Assembly: GCA_046299415.1 (NCBI GenBank)
Contig: JBKBII010000004.1
Coordinates: forward strand, 124,001 to 188,000
Length of the DNA: 64,000 nucleotides
Direction of reading: 5' to 3'
Origin: JBKBII01 sp046299415
GTDB lineage: Bacteria > Pseudomonadota > Gammaproteobacteria > Ectothiorhodospirales > Ectothiorhodospiraceae
The notes beneath the pieces were generated by a model that saw only the letters and a list, made by a program, of their open reading frames with translations, was not told the DNA's origin and searched no databases. This document shows positions 37,352-44,255 of this stretch, in pieces; position 1 is the first letter of the stretch, and each line of letters begins with the position of its first letter. The position numbers and the translations under genes are program-made.

Positions 37352-37607
37352 CGTGCAGCGACCGCTCGAATTCGGCGCATCCGGCAGGGCTGATGCGCCA
37401 GTGGAACCTCTCCTGGACGACCCAGGAGGCTTCGGCCATCACTTCGAGGGCGAACAACACCTCGTCGGCATCGAGGCCGGATGCTTCGGCGATGCGCTTG
37501 TGGTGCGCGCTCTTGAGCCGCGATGCGATGCGCATCCGGTACAGCTCAGCCAAGGAAAGCAGACGGACCTCCTGCTGGCGCGCGGCGTAGGCGCGCAGAT
37601 CATCCAT
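37332..37607 (-). CDS. small phage protein with winged-helix-like region
   Basis: 91 residues. HHKRIAEASGLDADEVLFALEVMAEASWV followed by WRISPAGCAEFERSL reads like a winged helix-turn-helix (recognition helix then beta wing). It starts eight bases inside the end of the gpI gene. A DNA-binding role is inference from pattern only. Confidence 0.55.
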   Translation of the reverse strand: MDDLRAYAARQQEVRLLSLAELYRMRIASRLKSAHHKRIAEASGLDADEVLFALEVMAEASWVVQERFHWRISPAGCAEFERSLHDGAHHA

Positions 37608-38562
37608 GCTGCACCTCGAGCGCCTTTTTGTGGGCGGCGAAGTCGGCCTCGCTCATGCCGAGCAGGGCGCAGGCGATGCGGTCTTCCTCGGTGAGCGTGT
37701 CCGCATTCGGTGCGACGCGGTGCGCGGCCGTCTCGCCTTCGGCGGGCAGGATGACGGGGGCCTTCTCGGCCCAGGCGGAAAAGCCTTGCGCGTCGCGGCT
37801 GGCGTAGTCCAGCGCCCAATCCTTGAGCGCCGGGGCGAGCTTGCCGGCGCGCATGGCCTCGCGCACCAGCCCTTCGGCCTTCTGCGCGGCGACTTCGGCC
37901 TGCAGCTTCGCCAGCTCGTCGGCCACCAGCTTGTGCTGCGCCATTGGCACCCACTCGGCGGGGTCGGGCGCCCTGGTAGCGGCTTCTTTCAGCCGGGCGG
38001 CATGGGCGGCGAGCGTGGCCACGTCGGCCTCGCCCTCAACGCCCAGCGCCTCGGCGATTGTTTTCACATCGGCCATGTCATCTCCTTTCGTATGCGCAAC
38101 TGGTTCCAGGTCGAGATTTGGATAGTGCGTCAGCCCCGCGCCTTCCAGCGCCAGCACGGTGCCGCTCTTGTCGTGGCGGACCACGGGGGAGAGGAAGCGG
38201 TATTCCTTCGCGGCGATGAGGCCGGCCGCGCGCGGCGTCCATTCCACGCGGCCCCACAGCGCGCCCTCGCGCGCCTGCAATTCCTTGATCCAGCCGGCTG
38301 CGGGCACCGGCCCTGCTTTCTCATCCGCCGCCAGGGTCTGGTGGTCGTAGTCAATGGGCAGGTCGATGCCGCCCGCGGCGAAGGCGGCCAGCACCGCCTC
38401 GATGTCGAGCTGGTAGGGGCCGCGCCCGTCGCGGCCGGAAAAAGACCCCGCCGGAACCAGCTGCACCCAGTCGGGCGCAAGGGGCGCGCCGTCGAGCGCC
38501 CAATCCGGCGGGATTTCGATGGTCACGGCGTGGCGTGCGATGGCAAGCTGCATGCATCGCAT
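37600..38562 (-). CDS. Mu gpI-like prohead protease/scaffold
   Basis: 320 residues. In Mu, gene I encodes the protease whose C-terminus also serves as head scaffold. The protease half includes GPYQLDIEAVLAAFAAGGIDLPIDYDHQTLAAD, AAGWIKELQAREGALWGRVEWTPRA and EYRFLSPVVRHDKSGTVLALEGAGLTHYPNL. The scaffold half is Ala/Glu-rich, from MADVKTIAEALGVEGE to the end. It appears intact. The major head gene that should follow is missing. Confidence 0.85.
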   Translation of the reverse strand: MRCMQLAIARHAVTIEIPPDWALDGAPLAPDWVQLVPAGSFSGRDGRGPYQLDIEAVLAAFAAGGIDLPIDYDHQTLAADEKAGPVPAAGWIKELQAREGALWGRVEWTPRAAGLIAAKEYRFLSPVVRHDKSGTVLALEGAGLTHYPNLDLEPVAHTKGDDMADVKTIAEALGVEGEADVATLAAHAARLKEAATRAPDPAEWVPMAQHKLVADELAKLQAEVAAQKAEGLVREAMRAGKLAPALKDWALDYASRDAQGFSAWAEKAPVILPAEGETAAHRVAPNADTLTEEDRIACALLGMSEADFAAHKKALEVQHG

Positions 38563-38796
38563 GGTGGCCGCAACGCGGCCATTCGGACAGGCCGAAACGG
38601 TTCAGACGACCAACGGCCCGGCATGGCGACCGGCTGCGGCGCGCAAAACCCACGTTTACAGGGGTTCACTCGGCCCGTGGAGCGGTTTTTTGGTCCTGGG
38701 TGATACTGAGTAGCCTCGCGTGCTTTACGCGGACCACAGGGGCTGTTGTGCGATGACGGCTGCTTGGCCGCCGGGCGCCAGCAGCTCATCAGCGCG

Positions 38797-39309
38797 TCAT
38801 TGGCCGCTGGCGGCCCTCTCGATGGCCTCGCGCAGGATGTCGAGCACGGCGGCGCGGTCGGCATCGCCCAGCGTGCCGGCGTTGGGGTCGGCCATCAGCA
38901 GGCCGCGCCTGGGCATCTTTTTGGTGCCGTACTCGTGGAAGGCCGCGTAGGGCTGACCGAAGCCAACGCGCGCCTCGCTGCGGGTGGCGCTGCTGGTCAG
39001 GCTGCCCAGCAGGTCGCCGGTGTCGTAGAGCGGGCGGCGGCTGGAAAGGCGCTGCGCGCCCTTTTTGGTGAGGCTGCCGTCCTTCTTGCGGTTGCCCTTG
39101 CCTCGGTTGAGATACGCGGCCAGCGTGGAGGGCTTGAGCGGTGCCCAGGGGCGGCGCGCCGGGTCGGTGGCGGTCTCGAAGCGCGCCTCCACCCGCGCCT
39201 CCAGCTCGCTGGCAATCGCCCGCATCACCGGCGTCATGTCCGCCAGCCGCCGCTGGAGGCGATCCAGCGCGGCGCGCACTTCGCGGTCGTCGATCTGGAT
39301 GTCGATCAT
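38797..39309 (-). CDS. Mu gpG-like virion morphogenesis protein (tail completion family)
   Basis: 170 residues from ATG 39309, which has GAGG about seven bases upstream. IDIQIDDREVRAALDRLQRRLADMTPVMRAIASELEARVEARF and RPWAPLKPSTLAAY...PLYDTGDLLGSLTSSA with YAAFHEYGTKKMPRRGLL match the Mu gpG / P2 gpS-type family. In Mu it lies between F and I, as here. The frame upstream of 39309 is open but unrelated. Confidence 0.85.
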   Translation of the reverse strand: MIDIQIDDREVRAALDRLQRRLADMTPVMRAIASELEARVEARFETATDPARRPWAPLKPSTLAAYLNRGKGNRKKDGSLTKKGAQRLSSRRPLYDTGDLLGSLTSSATRSEARVGFGQPYAAFHEYGTKKMPRRGLLMADPNAGTLGDADRAAVLDILREAIERAASGQ

Positions 39310-39414
39310 GGCCTGCCCTCTATTGCACGGATTCGATGCGACATGATTCAGTGGCACCGTCCCCGATGGCCGTCGGGGGCGCGGGATTGGCGTCCCGGAG
39401 TACAGGCGGACGAG

Positions 39415-39451
39415 AAGCCGCCACGAGCAAAAGCGCGAGGGCGGCTTTTTT
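39415..39451 (+). terminator. intrinsic terminator on the plus strand upstream of the antirepressor cassette
   Basis: AAGCCGCC (39415-39422) pairs with GGCGGCTT (39440-39447), with a 17-base loop and a run of six Ts ending at 39451. It would stop plus-strand transcripts entering the cassette from the left. Confidence 0.6.
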
Positions 39452-39493
39452 GCGTCTGCGCATGGTGTTGCCCTGTTCATGGGCGGCCCGTGC

Positions 39494-39590
39494 GGGGAGC
39501 CGAAAGGCTCGCCGGTTCCTGTACCCGGTACGCCAGCCCGCACGGTGCCCGCCCACCCCGTTTGGCGTCGGGGCGCGGGCTTTGAAAAGC
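39494..39590 (+). promoter_or_regulatory. structured leader of the antirepressor gene
   Basis: GAGCC-GAAA-GGCTC (39497-39510) is a perfect GNRA-tetraloop hairpin. A larger nested stem, GCCCGC...GCGGGC enclosing CCCCG...CGGGG, follows before the ATG at 39612. This suggests a folded 5' leader; its function is unknown. Confidence 0.4.
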
Positions 39591-39611
39591 CTTGTGTACA
39601 GGCGTTCAACC

Positions 39612-40340
39612 ATGCAAACCCTCGTCCGCGCCGAGTTCCTCGGCACCCCCGTATCCATCATCGACCATCAAGGCCGCCGCTAGCTGACCGCCCGCGACGT
39701 GGGCCGCTGCCTGGGCTATGCCGAAGATCGCGCCGGCAGCGCCATCAACAACCTTTACAACCGCCATGCCGACGAGTTCGGGCCGGACGATACCTTCATC
39801 ATCAAATTGATGACGAACCCAGAAGGCGGCAACCCGAACACCCGCATCTTCTCCCAGACCGGCTGCATCCTGCTGGCGATGTTCGCGGCCACGCCGCGCG
39901 CCAAAGACTTCCGCGCCTGGGCGAAGCGGGCACTGGCGGGCGAGGTTGCGCTGGAGGTCGCGGCTGCGCCTCAGGCCGACGATGGGTGGCGCGTGCCGAC
40001 GGCGCGCATCTCGCGCGCGGTGGAGCGGCAGGCGATGGAGCTGTGGGTGGCCGGGCTGGGGCTGCCCAGCATTGCGCGGCACCTGGGCATCAGCAAGGCT
40101 GCGGCAAGCATGCTGCTGCACGGCAAGTACCGCTTCGGCCCCTACGCGGGTCGTGACGAGACGACGCCGGAGCTGCTCGCAGCAGTGGCCGCCGAACACC
40201 TGCGGCGCGAGCAGCAGCGCATCACCGAGCGCTTCATCGCCAGTGCGGCCAATGTGCGCTTGCAGGAGAAGCTGGAGGAGGTGAGACAGCGCATGCTGTC
40301 GGCCATCGAAGCGGTGTGCGCCCCGGCGCTGGAGGGCTGA
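39612..40340 (+). pseudogene. Bro-N phage antirepressor, amber codon at position 24
   Basis: Starts MQTLVRAEFLGTPVSIIDHQ, reaches TAG at 39681-39683, and continues in the same frame as LTARDVGRCLGYAEDRAGSAINNLY, the Bro-N domain, with RIFSQTGCILLAMFAATPRAKDFRAWAKRAL. From memory of the family, the stop replaces a conserved Trp (Arg-Trp-Leu-Thr), a TGG to TAG change. The C-terminal half has a helix-turn-helix-like GLPSIARHLGISKAAASMLLHGKY. A GTG at 39699 could restart a 213-residue product lacking the first strands. It is encoded against the structural genes, between gpF and gpG. Confidence 0.8.
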
Positions 40341-40343
40341 ATC

Positions 40344-40550
40344 ATGGCCGCCTATCTGATTTCCGAAGAAGCCGAGACCGCCCTGTGGCGCGCCGACCTC
40401 GCGTTGCAGGCCATCACGCACGCGCTTTGCGCCGCCGATGCGCACGCCGCAGAGATTCCGGGCGAGGCGCTCGCGGCGATGCTGGAGCTGGTGCGCGGAC
40501 AGATCGCCTCGGCACGCGAGGGCGCCCGGTTTGACGCACGTGGGGGGTAG
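40344..40550 (+). CDS. small phage protein after the antirepressor
   Basis: 68 residues, largely helical (EEAETALWRADLALQAITHALCAADAHAAEI...LAAMLELVRGQIASAREG). It starts three bases after the antirepressor stop, so probably cotranscribed. No family recognised. Its 3' end carries the promoter of the tRNA-like RNA. Confidence 0.6.
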   Translation: MAAYLISEEAETALWRADLALQAITHALCAADAHAAEIPGEALAAMLELVRGQIASAREGARFDARGG

Positions 40551-40557
40551 GTATACT
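40531..40557 (+). promoter_or_regulatory. promoter-like sequence of the tRNA-like RNA
   Basis: TTGACG (40531-40536) and TATACT (40552-40557), spaced 15 bases (16 if TTTGAC is used). The implied start near 40564 lies about seven bases before the RNA. Spacing is a little short of ideal. Confidence 0.55.
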
Positions 40558-40570
40558 GGCAACGGGTGGT

Positions 40571-40647
40571 GATGCGCTGCGCCCTGACAGGTAACGGGTC
40601 CGCGCAAGCGGGTTGTGTGTGGGTTCGAGTCCCACCGCGCATCACCA
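40571..40647 (+). ncRNA. tRNA-like RNA without an anticodon arm
   Basis: 77 nt. Acceptor GATGCGC (40571-40577) pairs perfectly with GCGCATC (40637-40643), then A and CCA (40645-40647). The T-arm is canonical: GTGGG-TTCGAGT-CCCAC. A D-arm-like GCCC/GGGT stem has an 11-base loop containing GG. Where the anticodon arm should be there is only CCGC-GCAA-GCGG, a four-pair stem with a GNRA tetraloop, so it cannot decode. One unpaired C lies between T-stem and acceptor. It has its own promoter-like sequence and overlaps the gpF stop codon antisense. Substrate for RNase P and tRNA end enzymes is a reasonable inference; function unknown. Confidence 0.6.
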
Positions 40648-41550
40648 GCCTCCCCACAGAATCCTGATCTTCCCGCCGCGCAGCTTGCCATCGAGCACGT
40701 CCGCGCGCTGGATGAAGGCCGATTTGACCGCGTCTGTCGTTAGCGCTGGCTTCTGCGTTTTGTCCGCGAAGTCCACCTCCACCGCCAGTTGAGGCGTGCG
40801 GCCATCCGCACCCGGCAGTAGCCATAGCGGTTTGCCGCTCTCCATGTCCAGCAGCAGCGCCACCGCCTTGCGCCATAGGGCAGGCAGGCCGCGCCACTGT
40901 TCTGGCGTGATGGCGTTGCCATCATCTAGATGACGCTTGGCCTTGGGGCCATAGAGCAGCCCCGGCCTGACCATCAACTCGGCGGTCTGCGGCGCGATGC
41001 CAGCGGCTTGGAGGTGCGCCAGATCGCGCGCGGTGATCGCGCCGAGCCAGCCCAGCCGGTTGCGCTCCTTTCCGGCGAGCGCGGCTTCGACCCAGCCTCG
41101 CCATTCGCGCTCGACGAGCGGCGCGAGATCGTCCGCCACCCGCACGCCAAGGTCTGCCGTGTAGCCTGCGAGCTTGTCGCGCGCGGCGTCAATCAGCCCC
41201 CGCCATCGTGCCGCCGCTGCGCCAGCCGCCCGGCACGAAGGAGCATCCAGCTCCGCTACCGCCGGCGAGCCCGCCCGCACCGGTGGCCGCCGGGCTGGTA
41301 TCGACGGGGAAGGGCAAACCCGCCGGGATGGACTCGCCGCCAGAGGCGGCACCCTGCGCATTCCGCGCGTAGTAATCGCGCTGCGCCTCGATCGGCAGGC
41401 TGTCGAGGCTGATCTCGATGCCCTTGCCTCGCAACACGTTGCGAATGGCGGCCAAATTTTTTTCGCCCATGTGCGAACACGACGATCAGTCGTCGGCATT
41501 CCAGCCAGCCGCAGGCTGGCGATCTTTTGCGGGGTGAGCCAGATGCTCAC
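40642..41550 (-). pseudogene. fusion of MuA-like transposase N-terminus to gpF-like head protein C-terminus
   Basis: GTG 41550 opens SIWLTPQKIASLRLAGMPTTDRR, a MuA-type N-terminal DNA-binding domain. At 41457-41463 a run of seven A (minus strand) shifts the frame; adding one A continues it as EKNLAAIRNVLRGKGIEISLDSLPIEAQRDYYARN, matching the rest of that domain. From about 41230 downward the original frame instead encodes WRGLIDAARDKLAGYTADLGVRVADDLAPLVEREW...RILWGGW, like the C-terminal part of Mu gpF-type head proteins. All genes normally between A and F (about half the phage) are missing, so this is a deletion junction, not a working gene. Confidence 0.75.
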
Positions 41551-41779
41551 GCTGCCCTCCCTTGCTTCGGCTTGGCGACCTCGGCGCGTAGTGTTGAGAT
41601 GATCTCTCGGTTGATGCCCCCAGCGGCTCGCGGTCTTTCCGATGCCACCAGTCGTAGATGGCGCGCCGCGCCGTCACCGACAGAAAGCCGTTCGCCAGCG
41701 CCCACGCTGCCACCGAATCCCACCCGCGCAACAGCAGCGCGGCCTTCACCTGCCTCATGTTCTCTAGCCCCTTGTTCAT
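41547..41779 (-). pseudogene. Ner-like small phage DNA-binding protein, frameshifted
   Basis: ATG 41779 starts NKGLENMRQVKAALLLRGWDSVAAWALANGF, then ARRAIYDWWHRKDREPLG, a small helix-turn-helix protein found next to transposase A in Mu-like phages. After LG the frame is lost at a run of five G (41617-41621). With six G it reads GINREIISTLRAEV and ends at TGA 41549-41547, which overlaps the transposase GTG start as GTGA. As sequenced the frame runs on to 41486 as unrelated residues. Confidence 0.7.
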
Positions 41780-41913
41780 GGTGCTATCCTTGTCGTATCG
41801 CATGGATACGGTGTGGCGCAAGGTGTCGCGATGTGAACACCATGTTGCGAGGTTTTTTATGTCCGATTCGCTGTTCCGATTCTCACGCAGAATCGGAACA
41901 GGCCTGCTTGATC

Positions 41914-42504
41914 ATGAAAGACCGCATACGCTTATCTATCGGAGAAGAGCCAGTCGCAACCTTCGCTAGACGCTGCGGATTCGGAGAGAGTCTGCTCCGC
42001 AAGTATTTGTCCGGTGCAGAGCCTTCTGCTAAGAATTACGCCCGCATCGCGGATGCTGCAGGCGTCTCCCTGGAGTGGCTGGGCACCGGGCGCGGCTCGA
42101 TGCGGCGCGAATCCGCTAAGCCATTGCCAGACGAAGACTTTTCGGCCGCCCCCTACGCCCGCCGCCTCGAAAAAATCGGCCTCCTGCTGGCCGGAATGAC
42201 CGAACAGGAGGCCGCCGCCTTCCTCGATGAGATGTTCGCGCGCGCTTCTGATAAAGCAGAAGCATCACAGCTCCGCCGGGCGCTGACCGACCTGCGCGCC
42301 GAGGTTGAGCGCCTCAAAAAAAACCGCCTAGCACGGCCCACGAAGCCAGTTTCTTGTCGCACGCAATCCGTGCAAACGGCGCTTGCCGCCGTCATAGCCG
42401 CTACGCGGCACGCTTCGCGTCTTTTTTCAATGACTTATCGCGTTATTTCCCGCCAAATCCCGCCGCTTCCCGCTTTTCCGTCGCATGATCTTTGTCTCAT
42501 TTAA
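41914..42504 (+). CDS. Mu-like phage repressor (helix-turn-helix), C-terminus extended by a homopolymer shift
   Basis: 196 residues as sequenced. The N-terminal HTH is EEPVATFARRCGFGESLLRKYLSG with AKNYARIADAAGVSLEWLGTGRG. A C-terminal coiled-coil-like segment follows (LRRALTDLRAEVERLKK). It is divergent from the transposase, as the Mu repressor c is. At a run of eight A (42316-42323) one base fewer would end the protein at TAG 42329-42331 (about 139 residues). The related relic at 58.1 kb stops exactly there, so the last 57 residues are probably not ancestral. The extended frame ends inside the phage end. Confidence 0.78.
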   Translation: MKDRIRLSIGEEPVATFARRCGFGESLLRKYLSGAEPSAKNYARIADAAGVSLEWLGTGRGSMRRESAKPLPDEDFSAAPYARRLEKIGLLLAGMTEQEAAAFLDEMFARASDKAEASQLRRALTDLRAEVERLKKNRLARPTKPVSCRTQSVQTALAAVIAATRHASRLFSMTYRVISRQIPPLPAFPSHDLCLI

Positions 42505-42505
42505 T
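42479..42505 (-). repeat. prophage left-end sequence
   Basis: On the minus strand, ATTAAATGAGACAAA (42505-42491) then CATGCGACG (42487-42479), mirroring the right end. The stop codon of the extended repressor frame falls within it. Confidence 0.7.
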
Positions 42506-42687
42506 CCTTACACCTCTAGTGGTGAGCCTGGGCGAGCAGCCTTGTGTGTGCCGCTCGCCGGCAGGCGGCTTGTCGCGAGTGGCCGAGAGTCGATGCGCCG
42601 AGGGCTCAAGCGAGCGGCCGGAGATCGACTCGACTTCGTTGCGTATACTGCACGCCTTTGTTGAGCCTCGCTTGGTTTTGATTCGCG

Positions 42688-43860
42688 ATGAGTTTTGATT
42701 CGACGCGTTGGTTGCATGGTGCCTGTCCGGGAACGCCCGCTGACCGTGCGGCGATGCGCGGCGCGTGTGTGACCATCGGAAATTACGATGGCTTGCATCG
42801 CGGTCACCTTGAAATTCTGCGTCGTATGGGGGCAGCGGCTGAGGGGCGCCCTTTGGTGCTGGTCGGTTTCAACCCGACGCCACGCGAGTTTTTCGCCGGT
42901 GACGCGGCGATGCGCCTGACGCGGTGGCGTGATCGGGCGTCGGTTCTTGACGCGTTACGGGCTGAACGGATCTGTGTCGATGCGGTTTGGTTGCAACGCT
43001 TCGATTCGGCGATGGCCCACATGCGGCCGGAAGATTTCATCTATCGGCTCGTCGCGGCGATCGCACCGACCGAGGTGTGGGTGGGTGATGATTTTCGGTT
43101 CGGTCGCGATCGCTCGGGCGATGCCGCATTGTTGGAGCGCTCGGGCGCGGCGGCCGGGTTTGTCGTGCGGCGCACACCGACCGTGGTCGATGAGTGTGGG
43201 CGGATCAGCTCGACTCGGGTAAGGGATGCACTGGAGCGAGCTGATTTCGATTCAGCTGCGGCGCTTCTCGGACGGCGCTACGCGCTGCACGGACGCGTGG
43301 CACACGGTGAGCGGCGCGGTCGCACGATCGGCTTTCCGACGTTGAATGTCCGTCTGGGCTCGGTGCCGATGGTGTTGCGGGGGGTCTATGCGGGTGAAGT
43401 CCGATTTTGTGATGCGCCGTCGATGAGCCATCCGGCCATCGCAAACATCGGGGTGCGGCCGACGGTCGATGGTCGTGAGCAACGGCTTGAGGCTCACGTG
43501 CTCGGTGGGTCGATGTCGGCGTCCGATCTGGTGGTTGCGAAAGGTGGTGCCACGGTTGAGGGAGTGGCCGGGAATCAAGCCGAGGGCTTTGTTGCGGGCC
43601 GTGGCGACGCTGGCGACCGAAACGTCGGCGACAGACGCGGATTCGACGACAATGCCGTCGCGGGTGGCTCGATGGATTCGGGCGGGCAGATGGCGTTCGA
43701 CGCCTACGGGCGACGGTTGGCCTTCGTGCCTGTTGCGAAGATTCGTAATGAGCAACGCTTCGATGGGCTTGCCGCTTTGCGCGCCCAGATCGGCCGCGAC
43801 GTTGCGGCCGCTCACGCACTGTGGGCCGGCGGTGACAGGTTCCGTGATGACCCGGGGTGA
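42688..43860 (+). CDS. ribF: bifunctional riboflavin kinase/FAD synthetase
   Basis: 390 residues (E. coli 313). The FAD synthetase half has VTIGNYDGLHRGHLEILR, the nucleotidyltransferase GxxxGLHxGH-type site, VGDDFRFGRDRSGD, and GRISSTRVRDAL. The riboflavin kinase half has GRRYALHGRVAHGERRGRTIGFPTLNV, RGVYAGEV and PAIANIGVRPTVDG. An insertion of about 60 residues (SMSASDLVVAKGG to SMDSGGQMAF) splits EAHVLGG from YGRRLAFVPVAKIRNEQRFDGL, an otherwise contiguous strand pair. It heads the ribF-ileS-lspA-fkpB-ispH run. Confidence 0.96.
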   Translation: MSFDSTRWLHGACPGTPADRAAMRGACVTIGNYDGLHRGHLEILRRMGAAAEGRPLVLVGFNPTPREFFAGDAAMRLTRWRDRASVLDALRAERICVDAVWLQRFDSAMAHMRPEDFIYRLVAAIAPTEVWVGDDFRFGRDRSGDAALLERSGAAAGFVVRRTPTVVDECGRISSTRVRDALERADFDSAAALLGRRYALHGRVAHGERRGRTIGFPTLNVRLGSVPMVLRGVYAGEVRFCDAPSMSHPAIANIGVRPTVDGREQRLEAHVLGGSMSASDLVVAKGGATVEGVAGNQAEGFVAGRGDAGDRNVGDRRGFDDNAVAGGSMDSGGQMAFDAYGRRLAFVPVAKIRNEQRFDGLAALRAQIGRDVAAAHALWAGGDRFRDDPG

Positions 43861-44255
43861 GTGACCCGAGAGCGATGCTCAACTAAGCAGACCGTGCGGC
43901 CCAGAAATATTGCCGTCGAGCCGCCCGGTGTTTGCGGCGCGTGGCCCGGCCTCGTCCAGATTTGGCGACTCGACCGTGAGACGCGGTGCCCGGGTTGTGG
44001 CGTGGTGTTGAAATCGCGGAAAGACCCTGAGAGGGTCTGAGATGTCCGTTTTGCCCACGTCAGATCACATCAAACGCAACGATATGGTTGATGGATTTTG
44101 GATTTTTGGGATCGATCGACGTTGAAATGCGGCGACCCCTCTTTGGGTTGCGAAAGCCCCAGATTCAGGTGGAGCTCTCAGATGCACTCTTGAGCTTCGG
44201 TAGGCGCAGTTTTCTTGAGCGAAATGCTTGATCGAAATGAAGGAGCATCGGACGC
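43861..44255. other. intergenic ribF-ileS, no gene seen
   Basis: 395 bases. Contains the short dyad GACCCTGAGAGGGTC near 44023-44037, not followed by a T-run. No T-box or other leader recognised before ileS. Confidence 0.4.

Larger units (their letters stand above)
34894..42505 (-). mobile_element. 7.6-kb Mu-like transposable prophage remnant between murJ and ribF
   Basis: Read from high to low coordinate it keeps Mu order: repressor (divergent), Ner-like gene, MuA-like transposase start, gpF end, gpG, gpI, tape measure. The two ends share ATTAAATG(C/A)GAC(G/A)AA in inverted orientation (34894-34908 and 42505-42491), and each has an inner CATGCGACG (34920-34928 and 42487-42479). Three large deletions are implied: transposase to gpF, gpI to tape measure, and everything after the tape measure. 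The remnant cannot transpose or make virions by itself. I could not find a clean 5-bp target duplication. Confidence 0.88.

Noticed and set aside
40414..40635. Minus-strand frame reading GGTRTHT across the tRNA-like element
   Set aside because: This is the known artefact of translating the antisense of a tRNA T-arm.
40571..40647. Amber-suppressor tRNA that would read the two prophage TAG codons
   Set aside because: The RNA has no seven-base anticodon loop in any fold I can draw, so it cannot suppress amber codons.
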